Source: Hyphomicrobiales bacterium
GTDB lineage: Bacteria; Pseudomonadota; Alphaproteobacteria; Rhizobiales; Rhizobiaceae
Assembly: GCA_900472395.1 (NCBI GenBank)
Contig: UCHV01000004.1
Span: 124,001-188,000 of the forward strand
DNA: 64,000 bases
Reading direction: 5' to 3'
The number at the start of each line of letters is the position of its first letter. The first letter of the stretch is position 1. Under the pieces are notes generated by a model. It had not been told where the DNA came from and searched no databases. It worked only from the letters and a program-made list of their open reading frames with translations. Both the position numbers and the translations under genes were made by a program. Positions 39,310 through 47,368 of this stretch are shown here, in pieces.

Positions 39310-39699
39310 TCAGGGAATGCGGGCGATCACCTTGATCTCGAAATCGAAGCCGGCCAGCCAGTTGACGCCGACTGCAGTCCATGTCGGGTAGGGCGGCTCG
39401 CCGAAAAACTCTGCCTTCACCTTCATGATGGTTTCGAATTGCGCCTGCGGATCGGTATGGAAGGTGGTCACGTCGATCACGTCGTCCAATGTTGCGCCGG
39501 CGGCCTTCAAGACCGCAATGAGATTGCGGAAGGCAAGCCTCACCTGTTCTTCGAAATGCGGTTCGGGTGAGCCGTCCGTGCGGCTTCCCACCTGTCCGGA
39601 GACAAACAGCAGCTCGCCGGAACGTACTGCTGCCGAATAACCGTGTTCTTCATAAAGGGCATGACGGCCCTCAGGGAAAATTGCTTCGCGTTTCGTCAT
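39310..39699 (-). CDS. RidA family protein (YjgF/YER057c/UK114)
   Basis: 129 aa from ATG 39699; the longer frame runs into the operator region and is not coding. Family features: YSAAVRSGELLFVSGQVGSR (~21), FRNLIAVLKAAGATLDDVIDVTTFHTD (~58-84) and the C-terminal FGEPPYPTWTAVGVNWLAG. The canonical RidA Arg in the R-x-x-V/A region near the end is replaced: the text reads PTWTAVGV, where classic RidA has a catalytic Arg. So it probably does not hydrolyse 2-aminoacrylate and belongs to a Rid subfamily of unknown substrate. It is divergent from tetR and shares its operators. Confidence 0.82.
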   Translation of the reverse strand: MTKREAIFPEGRHALYEEHGYSAAVRSGELLFVSGQVGSRTDGSPEPHFEEQVRLAFRNLIAVLKAAGATLDDVIDVTTFHTDPQAQFETIMKVKAEFFGEPPYPTWTAVGVNWLAGFDFEIKVIARIP

Positions 39700-39786
39700 C
39701 GTCTTCGACCTTTCGATTTTTTCCTTTTGCGCCGAAAAAAACCATCGACATGCTGCCGGCACTTCACGCGTGGTTGCCTGTTTGGT

Positions 39787-39850
39787 ATACGGCGCGTATC
39801 TGTAAATATTGAAATACGTCGCGTATGTCAAATTCAAATACGCAGCGTAT
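39787..39850. promoter_or_regulatory. Triple TetR-type operator between ridA and tetR
   Basis: Three copies of the palindrome ATACG-N3-CGTAT at 39787-39799, 39814-39826 and 39838-39850, with centres 27 and 24 bases apart. They fill the 170-base divergent gap between ridA and the TetR-family gene. The third copy lies 20 bases before the tetR start. This layout predicts autoregulation and repression of ridA by that regulator. Confidence 0.8.
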
Positions 39851-39869
39851 GTGAAATTCGAGGTCTGTG

Positions 39870-40457
39870 ATGGCGAAAGCGCGTGCCGAAACCATGGAAG
39901 AAAACCGGCAAAAACTGATTGCAGCCGGGCGAAAAGCCTTCGCAGAAAAGGGTTTTGCCGCGGCCTCGATGGACGATCTGACCGCCGATGCCGGCCTGAC
40001 CCGCGGCGCGCTTTATTCCAATTTCGGGGACAAGCGCGGCTTGCTGGCTGCCGTTGTCAACCAGATCGACGGCGAAATGGCGGCGCGTGCGGAGGCAGTA
40101 GGAGCGCAAGCTCCCGACCTGTGGGAGGGCCTGCAAAGGCAGGCGGCCGCCTATATCGAGATGGCGCTCGACCCGGAAGTACAGCGTATCGTGCTGTTGG
40201 ACGGTCCGGCCGTGCTCGGCGATCCGTCGCTCTGGCCCAGCCAGAACAGTTGCCTTCAGGAAACCATGCAGGCGGTCAGAAAGCTTGACGAGGCGGGAAG
40301 GCTGAAGCCGGTAGATACCGAAGCTGCCGGACGCCTGCTCTGCGGCGCGGCCCTCAATGCAGCTTTGTGGGTGGCGGCCAGCGAGGATCCGAAGGCGGTG
40401 CTGCCGAAGGCGATCGAGGCATTTCGGCTGATGGCGGAAGGTTTTTTGGCTGACTGA
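39870..40457 (+). CDS. TetR/AcrR family transcriptional regulator
   Basis: 195 aa from ATG 39870 with GAGG 6 bases upstream. N-terminal helix-turn-helix: ENRQKLIAAGRKAFAEKGFA, then ASMDDLTADAGLTRGALYSNFGDKRGLLAAVV, the standard TetR DNA-binding signature. The C-terminal ligand domain contains IVLLDGPAVLGDPSLWPSQ, similar to several rhizobial TetR proteins. Three 13-bp palindromes directly upstream are its probable binding sites. The likely targets are itself and the divergent ridA gene. The inducer is unknown. Confidence 0.9.
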   Translation: MAKARAETMEENRQKLIAAGRKAFAEKGFAAASMDDLTADAGLTRGALYSNFGDKRGLLAAVVNQIDGEMAARAEAVGAQAPDLWEGLQRQAAAYIEMALDPEVQRIVLLDGPAVLGDPSLWPSQNSCLQETMQAVRKLDEAGRLKPVDTEAAGRLLCGAALNAALWVAASEDPKAVLPKAIEAFRLMAEGFLAD

Positions 40458-40543
40458 TAAAAAGGGCGAGCGAAATCCCGAAAACCCGCTTCCTGACCAC
40501 CGATTTCCATGGAAAATCATCGGTTTCCGCGCTATATCTCATT

Positions 40544-40626
40544 TAACGGCGTGTGCTGCGTGCGCCACGGATTTTCCGAAACCGACGGAGACTTTGATCA
40601 ACCCTCCATCAAGGGAGTGAGACCCT
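40544..40626 (+). promoter_or_regulatory. nhaA 5' leader with a stem that hides the ribosome-binding site
   Basis: A CTATAT at 40532-40537 could serve as the -10 box. The leader then contains small stems (GGCG/CGCC, CGG-ATTTT-CCG) and a 7-bp stem CTTTGAT/ATCAAGG whose 3' arm overlaps the AAGGGAG ribosome-binding site. The loop carries CTCC, which can also pair with GGAG. Cation-sensing riboswitches (the nhaA-I and nhaA-II classes) precede nhaA genes in some bacteria. I could not match this leader to their consensus by eye. Confidence 0.3.
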
Positions 40627-41808
40627 ATGTCTTCATCCAAATCTACAGGTAAAATCCGCTCCACCCTGCGCCATTTTCTCGACAACGAAGCCTCCGGCGG
40701 CATTGTGCTGATGGTGGTGGCGCTCGCCGCCATCCTCGTCGCCAACTCGCCGCTGGCACAAAACTATTTTGACTTGCTGCACGTCTATCTCGGGCCACTC
40801 AGCCTGCTGCACTGGATAAACGATGCGCTGATGGCAGCGTTTTTCCTGCTCGTCGGGCTGGAGATCAAACGCGAAATGCTCGATGGCCAGCTGTCCACAT
40901 GGAGCAGGCGTATCCTGCCGGGTGCGGCGGCCGCCGGCGGCATGTTGTTTCCCGCACTGTTTTATGTCGCTTTCAATTGGCAGGATCCGCAGGCGCTGCG
41001 GGGATGGGCCATCCCGACAGCGACCGACATCGCCTTTGCGCTCGGCGTCATTTCCTTGCTCGGTCCACGCGTGCCGGCTTCCTTGAAGATTTTTCTCGCG
41101 GCACTGGCCATTATCGATGATCTCGGCGCAGTCATCGTCATTGCGTTGTTCTACACGGCCGATCTGAATGTCCTGGCACTCGGCGGTGCTGCAGTGGTGA
41201 TGGCTGCGCTTTTCGCTGCCAACCGCCTGAAGGTGAAGGCACTGGCCGTTTATCTGACGCTCGGCGTCATCCTTTGGCTTCTTGTCTTCGCATCCGGCAT
41301 TCATGCCACATTGGCCGGTGTGCTTCTGGCGCTCGCCATCCCGCTGAAGCTCACGCCAGGCACACCGGAAGCTTCACACGCAGAATCGCCGCTGCACCGG
41401 CTAGAACATCTGCTGCACAAGCCTGTCGCCTTCGTCATCGTGCCGATTTTCGGTTTCGCCAATGCCGGCGTGTCGCTCTCGGGCGTCTCGTTCGGTGTCT
41501 TTTCAGAACCGCTCACCATGGGCGTCGCCATCGGCCTGCTGGCGGGCAAGATTGTCGGTGTCCTGGGAACAGTCGCGCTGATGGTCAAACTGGGCATTGC
41601 GCAATTGCCGGCAAAGGCCACCTGGGCACAAATGACCGGCACCGCCTTTCTGTGCGGCATCGGTTTCACCATGTCGCTGTTCATCGGGCTTTTGGCTTTC
41701 GACGATCCGACCGTCCAGGACCATGTGAAAATCGGCATTCTGATGGGGTCTTTGGCGGCGGGCGCGCTGGGCGCCGCGGTGCTGGCTCTATGCGGGCGGC
41801 GTGGATAA
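40627..41808 (+). CDS. nhaA: Na+/H+ antiporter NhaA
   Basis: 393 aa, 12 membrane helices. Exchanges two H+ for one Na+ or Li+ across the inner membrane for salt and alkaline tolerance. The ion-binding Asp pair is present in LAIIDDLGAVIVIALFYT (E. coli D163/D164 equivalent). Other NhaA segments are NDALMAAFFLLVGLEIKREMLDGQL, GWAIPTATDIAFALGVISLLG and TAFLCGIGFTMSLFIGLLAFD. Start ATG has AAGGGAG at normal distance. A long perfect hairpin follows the stop. Upstream leader may be structured (separate entry). Confidence 0.96.
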   Translation: MSSSKSTGKIRSTLRHFLDNEASGGIVLMVVALAAILVANSPLAQNYFDLLHVYLGPLSLLHWINDALMAAFFLLVGLEIKREMLDGQLSTWSRRILPGAAAAGGMLFPALFYVAFNWQDPQALRGWAIPTATDIAFALGVISLLGPRVPASLKIFLAALAIIDDLGAVIVIALFYTADLNVLALGGAAVVMAALFAANRLKVKALAVYLTLGVILWLLVFASGIHATLAGVLLALAIPLKLTPGTPEASHAESPLHRLEHLLHKPVAFVIVPIFGFANAGVSLSGVSFGVFSEPLTMGVAIGLLAGKIVGVLGTVALMVKLGIAQLPAKATWAQMTGTAFLCGIGFTMSLFIGLLAFDDPTVQDHVKIGILMGSLAAGALGAAVLALCGRRG

Positions 41809-41819
41809 CCGCTCTCCTG

Positions 41820-41858
41820 GAAGGTTTATTCTCGCCGCTCTGGCGGGAATAAACCTTC
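41820..41858 (+). terminator. Long 17-bp hairpin after nhaA (no T run)
   Basis: Arms GAAGGTTTATTCTCGCC and GGCGGGAATAAACCTTC around a GCTCT loop pair over 17 bases with one G-U. It begins 12 bases after the nhaA stop. The missing T run makes it a weak intrinsic terminator, so it could instead protect the mRNA 3' end. Confidence 0.6.
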
Positions 41859-41983
41859 GCCGGTCTACACGGTCAGAAGACACTTTCATGGGCGCAACCC
41901 TGACAAAACAGGTGCCCTGTCATGCTAGTGAAACAAGACTCTGTTTTTCAGGAGCCAGAACGACGCGACGAAAGGGCGGTTTC

Positions 41984-42805
41984 GTGACTGGGCAAATGGA
42001 AACAAAACATTTCAGAACCCTGTTCATCTCCGACATACATCTCGGCTCCAAGGCGGCGCGCACGGATTTCCTATTGGATTTCCTGCGCTACCATGAAGCC
42101 GAGACGATCGTGCTGGTCGGCGACATCGTTGACGGCTGGCGCCTGAAACGCAGCTGGTACTGGCCGCAGGATTGCAATGACGTGGTGCAAAAGCTGTTGC
42201 GCAAGGCGCGCAAGGGCACACGCATCATCTACATTCCGGGCAATCACGACGAATTCCTGCGCTCTTTCCCGGGGGTGCATTTCGGCGGCATCGAGGTCGC
42301 CGACCGGATCATCCACGAGACGGCGGACGGCAAGAAATACCTGGTTCTTCATGGCGACCAGTTCGACGTCGTGGTGCGCAATATCCGCCTGCTCGCCTAT
42401 CTCGGTGACTGGGCCTATGACGCGGCCATCGTCATCAATATCGGCCTTGCCGCCATCCGCCGCAAGCTCGGCCTGCCTTACTGGTCGTTCTCGGCCTGGG
42501 CCAAGTTGCAGGTCAAGCAGGCGGTGAATTTCATCGGCGAGTTCCAGAAAGTGGTTGCCGACGAGGCGCGCCGTGCCGAAGTGGACGGCGTTATCTGCGG
42601 CCATATCCACCACGCAGTGATGGAAGACATTGACGGCATCCATTACGTCAATACCGGCGATTGGGTGGAAAGCTGCACGGCGATTGCCGAGAACATGGAT
42701 GGCAGCTTCGAGTTGATTACCTGGAGACAGGTGGCGGCAACGGCGCAGGTGCATGCGCTGCCCGCACCGGAAGAACGCGAAATTTCGGCCACGCAGGCGG
42801 CTTGA
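41984..42805 (+). CDS. UDP-2,3-diacylglucosamine diphosphatase-like metallophosphoesterase (LpxH/YbbF type)
   Basis: About 273 aa from GTG 41984 (AAGGG 7 bases upstream); ATG 41996 is an alternative. Two-metal motifs: FISDIHLGSK, VLVGDIVDGWRL, YIPGNHDEFLR, VLHGDQFDVVV and ICGHIHHAVMEDIDG. These fit the COG2908 group, to which LpxH, the lipid A pyrophosphatase, belongs. This larger form with the SWYWPQDCNDVVQKLLRKA insert is a subfamily common in alphaproteobacteria; many of these carry LpxI for the lipid A step, so this protein may act on another phospholipid-like substrate. Confidence 0.82.
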   Translation: MTGQMETKHFRTLFISDIHLGSKAARTDFLLDFLRYHEAETIVLVGDIVDGWRLKRSWYWPQDCNDVVQKLLRKARKGTRIIYIPGNHDEFLRSFPGVHFGGIEVADRIIHETADGKKYLVLHGDQFDVVVRNIRLLAYLGDWAYDAAIVINIGLAAIRRKLGLPYWSFSAWAKLQVKQAVNFIGEFQKVVADEARRAEVDGVICGHIHHAVMEDIDGIHYVNTGDWVESCTAIAENMDGSFELITWRQVAATAQVHALPAPEEREISATQAA

Positions 42806-42828
42806 GTTTGCGCTGAACGTCTCGAGTG

Positions 42829-42852
42829 CAGCGCCTTGACGGGCGCTGTTTT
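42829..42852 (+). terminator. Rho-independent terminator
   Basis: CAGCGCC-TTGACG-GGCGCTG followed by TTTT, 24 bases after the phosphoesterase stop and just before the convergent epimerase stop. Confidence 0.8.
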
Positions 42853-42855
42853 CGT

Positions 42856-43839
42856 TTATCCCCACAGTTCCGGCAGGGGGGCGCTCACCAGTGAACCGTC
42901 ATAGCGCAGTCCAGGAACGCGGTCCCGCGCCAGAAGAAGCGGGCCGTCGAGATCTGCATATTCGCATCCGCTCGCAAGCAGCACGGCAGGCGCCATGGCA
43001 AGCGAAGTGCCGACCATGCAGCCGACCATGATCCTGAAACCCAACCGTTTTGCCTCGGCCTTCATCAGAAGGCCTTCCGTCAGGCCGCCTGTCTTGTCGA
43101 GCTTGATGTTGACGGCGTCATATCGGTCGCGAAGGGCCGCAAGGTCTGCAGTCGCATGCACGCTTTCATCCGCGCATATCGTCACCTTTCTGCGGATTTC
43201 GGCCAGAACGCCATCCTTTCCTGCCGGCAGCGGCTGCTCGATCAGTTCGATATTGGCCTGCGCCGCCACCGCGAGATGATGCTCGATATTCGCTTCGGTC
43301 CAGCCCTCGTTGGCGTCGACCACGATGCGCGCGTTCGGGGCCGCCAGACGCACCGCACGAATGCGTTCTGCGTCGTTTTCCGTACCCAGCTTGATCTTGA
43401 GAAGTGGCCGATGGGCATTGGCGGCGACCTGCGCCGCCATGGTCTTGGGATCGCCGAGCGAGATCGTGTAACACGTCACTACAGGCGTAAGGTCGGTGAT
43501 GCCCAGACGACGGATGACGCTGATGCCGGTGGTCTTTGCCTCCAGATCGAAAAGTGCGCAATCGACAGCGTTGCGGGCGGCGCCCGGCTTCATTTCGGCA
43601 AGCAGTGATTCGCGATCGAGACCTGATTCGATAGCCGGCTCGATCTCGCGAATCGCTTGCAGCACCCCTTCGATCGTCTCGCCATAACGCCCGTAAGGCA
43701 CGCATTCGCCGCGTCCGGTGAGGCCATTCGCGTCAATGGTGCAGGTCACAACCTCGGCTTCTGTCTTGGAACCCCGTGAAATCGTGAATGTCCCGGCAAT
43801 CGGGAAGGATTCTGTTGTGGCTTCAAGGTGACGCCGCAT
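42856..43839 (-). CDS. Dipeptide epimerase (enolase superfamily, L-Ala-D/L-Glu epimerase type)
   Basis: 327 aa from ATG 43839 with GGGGAAG upstream. Muconate-lactonizing-like enolase fold: catalytic K-x-K in LLKIKLGTE (~153), metal ligands in RIVVDANEGWTEAN (Asp), IELIEQPLP (Glu) and VTICADESVH (Asp), and the second catalytic Lys in YDAVNIKLDKTGGL. The GECVPYGRYGET segment near residue 45 and the DK-GG motif are seen in L-Ala-D/L-Glu epimerases, which act on murein tripeptide breakdown products. A close relative could use other dipeptides. It is divergent from the Mla operon. Confidence 0.82.
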   Translation of the reverse strand: MRRHLEATTESFPIAGTFTISRGSKTEAEVVTCTIDANGLTGRGECVPYGRYGETIEGVLQAIREIEPAIESGLDRESLLAEMKPGAARNAVDCALFDLEAKTTGISVIRRLGITDLTPVVTCYTISLGDPKTMAAQVAANAHRPLLKIKLGTENDAERIRAVRLAAPNARIVVDANEGWTEANIEHHLAVAAQANIELIEQPLPAGKDGVLAEIRRKVTICADESVHATADLAALRDRYDAVNIKLDKTGGLTEGLLMKAEAKRLGFRIMVGCMVGTSLAMAPAVLLASGCEYADLDGPLLLARDRVPGLRYDGSLVSAPLPELWG

Positions 43840-43933
43840 GGTTTTAGCTTCCCCGCACATGGCAATTCGTTAATGGATGTTTATATTGCCGTTTCCCCAA
43901 GGTGCGATCAACGGGCGTTTGAGCAGAAGTAAT

Positions 43934-45091
43934 ATGCAGGCACAGCCGAACCCCGCCGAACTGACGGACGCGGACATTGAGATCGAAGAGATCGACGGCG
44001 GCCAGCGTCTGAAGCTGACCGGCAATTGGCGCAATCACGGCATTTCCAAAGTCCTGCCCAAGCTCGGCAAGATCGAATCCGCCAAGGCCAATGGCCGGCT
44101 GGAAGTGGATGTCAGCGCCATCGACGGCATCGACACGTCGGGCGCGTGGCTGATGCAGAGGCTGATGTCCAACCAGCGCGCCGCCGGCGGCGAGGCAAAG
44201 CTGGTCGGGGCCGATCCAAAGCTGCGCGAACTGATGGACGTGCTGCCGGAAAAGACACCCGCGCCGGAAAAGAAAGCCGACGAAAGTACGCTGTTCCAGA
44301 GGATGTTCGAGCCGACCGGCAAGGCGATGGTGGCGCTTGCCCAGGATCTCGTTTCGGCGATGAACATCCTGGGGTCCGCCGTTCGCGGCGCGCAGCTGAA
44401 GCTTGGCCATGGTTCGGGTGTTTCTCCGGCGTCCGTCGTCACGCAGATCGACCGCATGGGTGTGCGAGCCACCCCGATCATCACGCTGATGTCGTTCTTG
44501 ATCGGGGCGATCATCGCTCAGCAGGGCGCCTTCCAGCTGCGTTATTTCGGTGCCGAATTGTTCGTGGTCGATCTGGTCGGCATTCTGCAGCTGCGCGAAA
44601 TCGGTGTGCTGTTGACCGCGATCATGATTGCAGGTCGCTCGGGCAGTGCCATCACCGCCGAAATCGGCTCGATGAAAATGCGCGAGGAAATCGACGCATT
44701 GACGGTGATCGGGCTCAACCCCATCGGCGTACTGGTGTTTCCGCGCCTTGTGGCCTTGACGATAGCGCTGCCGTTGCTTGCGATCATCGCCAACTTTTCG
44801 GCCCTGTCCGGTGCGGCCGTGATCACCTGGGCCTATTCCGGCATCACGTTCGAAACTTTCCTCGGGCGCCTCAACGAGGCGATCGATTATTCTTCCGTCG
44901 CATCCGGCATGATCAAGGCGCCTTTCATGGCGCTGGCCATCGGCATCGTTTCTGCAGTCGAGGGCATGAAGGTCGGCGGCAGCGCCGAATCGCTTGGCCA
45001 GCACGTGACGGCATCCGTGGTGAAGTCGATCTTTGCGGTCATCCTGATGGATGCGCTGTTTGCGATCTTCTATTCCGCGATCGATTTTTGA
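43934..45091 (+). CDS. mlaE: MlaE-family ABC permease with N-terminal STAS domain
   Basis: About 385 aa from ATG 43934 (MQAQPNPAELTDADIEIEE); an upstream ATG at 43877 is less likely. The N-terminal ~100 residues form a STAS domain (LKLTGNWRNHGISKVLPKL, LEVDVSAIDGIDTSGAWLMQRL), which in E. coli is a separate protein, MlaB. The rest is the MlaE permease: ITLMSFLIGAIIAQQGAFQLR, LREIGVLLTAIMIAGRSGSAITAEIGSM, and the coupling segment EGMKVGGSAESLGQHVTASVV. It moves phospholipids between membranes together with the ATPase and MCE protein encoded next. Confidence 0.92.
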   Translation: MQAQPNPAELTDADIEIEEIDGGQRLKLTGNWRNHGISKVLPKLGKIESAKANGRLEVDVSAIDGIDTSGAWLMQRLMSNQRAAGGEAKLVGADPKLRELMDVLPEKTPAPEKKADESTLFQRMFEPTGKAMVALAQDLVSAMNILGSAVRGAQLKLGHGSGVSPASVVTQIDRMGVRATPIITLMSFLIGAIIAQQGAFQLRYFGAELFVVDLVGILQLREIGVLLTAIMIAGRSGSAITAEIGSMKMREEIDALTVIGLNPIGVLVFPRLVALTIALPLLAIIANFSALSGAAVITWAYSGITFETFLGRLNEAIDYSSVASGMIKAPFMALAIGIVSAVEGMKVGGSAESLGQHVTASVVKSIFAVILMDALFAIFYSAIDF

Positions 45092-45098
45092 GGTGGAT

Positions 45099-45944
45099 AT
45101 GAGCGCGGACAGCGAAACACTGGAGAAAAAAGCGCCGGCGACGAAGAGCGATCGCGACGTCATTCTCGAAGTGCGCGATCTGACGGTCGGATTCGGCTCG
45201 AATATCGTGCTCGACAATCTCGATCTCGATATCTATCGCGGCGAAATCTTGGGCTTTGTGGGCGCGTCCGGCACAGGGAAATCGGTGCTGATGCGCACTG
45301 TGTTGCGGCTTTTGCCACATCGCTCCGGCACGATCAAAATCCTCGGTGTCGATTACGATACCGCCAGCGACCAGCAGCGCATCTCGCTCGATACGCGGCT
45401 TGGCGTTCTTTTCCAGCACGGCGCGCTGTTTTCGGCGCTGACGGTGAAGGAGAATATCCAGCTGCCGATGCGCGAATATCTGCAACTGCCGCAGTCGCTG
45501 ATGGATGAGCTCGCCTATCTGAAACTGGAAATGGTTGGCCTGCCGCCGGATGCCGCCGACAAATATCCGTCGGAACTGTCGGGCGGCATGATCAAGCGCG
45601 CGGCGCTTGCCCGTGCGCTGGCGCTCGATCCCGACCTCGTCTTTCTCGATGAACCGACATCCGGCCTCGATCCGATCGGCGCTGCCGATTTCGATGCGCT
45701 GATCGCCAAGCTGCGCGATACGCTTGGCCTCACCGTCTACATGGTGACACACGACCTCGATAGCCTGTTTTCCGTCTGCGACCGTATTGCGGTGCTGGGC
45801 GGGAAAAAGGTATTGGTGGAAGGGACGCTGGACGACATGTTCGCATGCGACGATCCTTGGGTTCAGTCCTATTTCCGCGGCAAGCGCGCGCGTTCGGTGG
45901 TGACCGAACCTCACGACCGCGCCACCGACCACCCAGAAAAGTGA
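45099..45944 (+). CDS. mlaF: MlaF-type ABC ATPase of phospholipid transport
   Basis: 281 aa from ATG 45099 (GAGGTGG upstream, 7-base gap from mlaE). Walker A GFVGASGTGKSVLMRTVL (~57), Q-loop LGVLFQHGALFSALTV, signature SELSGGMIKRAALARALAL, Walker B LDPDLVFLDEPTSGLDP and switch His in VTHDLDS. The pattern matches MlaF, including the C-terminal extension after ACDDPWVQSYFRG that packs against the STAS partner. It powers the MlaE permease. Confidence 0.95.
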   Translation: MSADSETLEKKAPATKSDRDVILEVRDLTVGFGSNIVLDNLDLDIYRGEILGFVGASGTGKSVLMRTVLRLLPHRSGTIKILGVDYDTASDQQRISLDTRLGVLFQHGALFSALTVKENIQLPMREYLQLPQSLMDELAYLKLEMVGLPPDAADKYPSELSGGMIKRAALARALALDPDLVFLDEPTSGLDPIGAADFDALIAKLRDTLGLTVYMVTHDLDSLFSVCDRIAVLGGKKVLVEGTLDDMFACDDPWVQSYFRGKRARSVVTEPHDRATDHPEK

Positions 45945-45953
45945 CCGGACTCT

Positions 45954-47324
45954 ATGGAAACCAAAGCAAATTACGCCCTCGTCGGATTTTTCACGCTGCT
46001 GGTCGTCGCTGCCGCCTTCGGCTTCGTCTACTGGATGGCGCAGTATGGCCGCGGCGGCCCGACCGGTGAGCTGGCAATCCGCATTCCCGGCTCGGCCAAC
46101 GGTCTTTCCGTTGGCTCGGCGGTGCGCTTCAACGGTATTCCGGTAGGCACGGTGCGCAACCTCGCCATCGACCCGGAAGATCCGCGTTATTCCATCGCCT
46201 TCACCGAAGTGCAGCTGGAAGCCCCGATCTATCCGTCCACCAAGGCCGTACTCGAAGTGCAGGGCCTGACCGGCGCTGCTTATATCGAGCTTTCGGGTGG
46301 TCGTGTCGGTGAGGAAAACATCGTCAAGAAGGCACAGGACGCCGGTAAGCCGGCGGTACTGATCGCCGATCAGTCAAGCGTCACGAATCTTCTGGCAACA
46401 GCCGATCAGATCCTGAAGCGCGCCGACACGGCGATCGGAGATATTCAGGGGTTTGTCGCCGACGCGCGTGGACCGCTGACGCAGACGATCCGGCATGCCG
46501 AGACCTTTACCGCCTCGCTCAGCGAAAATTCCGGCGCAATTGACGAGTTCCTGCAGAGCCTTTCGTCGCTTTCCGGTACGTTCAATGCTGTGTCGCAGCG
46601 GCTGGATTCGACGCTGGAAGCTGCGGAACAGCTGGTGCGCGCGGTCGATGCCAACAAGATCAACAACATCCTCAGCAATGCCGAGAAGGTGTCGGGCGAT
46701 GTTGCCGCCTCGACCAGCGAACTTCCGGCCATTATCGCCGAGGTGAAAGACACCGCCTCGAGCTTCCGGCAGGCTGGGGTTGATGCGCAGAGCGTATTGA
46801 AGCGCGCCGACCTTCTGATGTCCTCCGTCGATCCAAAGCAGATCGGTTCTGCGGTCGACAACATCAACCAGGCATCCGCCGATGCGCGCGGGGCCATTTC
46901 CTCGGCGCGTGACGTGGTGGATAGCGTGGCCGGCCGTCGTGACGAAATCGATCGCGCGATCGGCGACTTTGCCGAACTGGCGAAGAAGCTGAACGAGGCC
47001 TCGACCCGCGTCGACGGCATTCTCGCCAAGGTCGATACGATGGTGAGTGGTGACAGTTCCGAAGGCATGTTCGCCGAAGCGCAAAAGACGCTGCAGTCTA
47101 TTCGCGCCGTGGCCGACAATCTCAACGGTCGCATCGGACCGATCGCCGACAATCTCAACCGTTTCTCATCTTCCGGCCTGCAGAACGTTCAGACGCTGGT
47201 GGGCGACATGCGCCGCACGGTGGACAATCTCAACCGGGCGATCACCAATTTCGACAATGACCCGCAGCGGCTGATCTTCGGCGGGGACGAAGTCAAGACT
47301 TATGACGGCAGGACCCGGCGTTGA
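45954..47324 (+). CDS. mlaD: MCE-domain protein (MlaD-like)
   Basis: 456 aa. One N-terminal membrane helix (YALVGFFTLLVVAAAFGFVYWMA), a single MCE domain (~40-115; ANGLSVGSAVRFNGIPVGTV, LEVQGLTGAAYIELSGG) and a long C-terminal helical region (~150-440) rich in heptad-like repeats, with PIADNLNRFSSSGLQNVQTLVGDMRRTVDNL at the end. E. coli MlaD is only 183 aa; this longer form may form an extended tube or needle reaching across the periplasm, as other long MCE proteins do. It is the lipid-binding periplasmic subunit of the operon. Confidence 0.92.
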   Translation: METKANYALVGFFTLLVVAAAFGFVYWMAQYGRGGPTGELAIRIPGSANGLSVGSAVRFNGIPVGTVRNLAIDPEDPRYSIAFTEVQLEAPIYPSTKAVLEVQGLTGAAYIELSGGRVGEENIVKKAQDAGKPAVLIADQSSVTNLLATADQILKRADTAIGDIQGFVADARGPLTQTIRHAETFTASLSENSGAIDEFLQSLSSLSGTFNAVSQRLDSTLEAAEQLVRAVDANKINNILSNAEKVSGDVAASTSELPAIIAEVKDTASSFRQAGVDAQSVLKRADLLMSSVDPKQIGSAVDNINQASADARGAISSARDVVDSVAGRRDEIDRAIGDFAELAKKLNEASTRVDGILAKVDTMVSGDSSEGMFAEAQKTLQSIRAVADNLNGRIGPIADNLNRFSSSGLQNVQTLVGDMRRTVDNLNRAITNFDNDPQRLIFGGDEVKTYDGRTRR

Positions 47325-47368
47325 TGACCTATGTCGCGTTCAGGAACAGGGCTTATGGGAGCGTGAAT

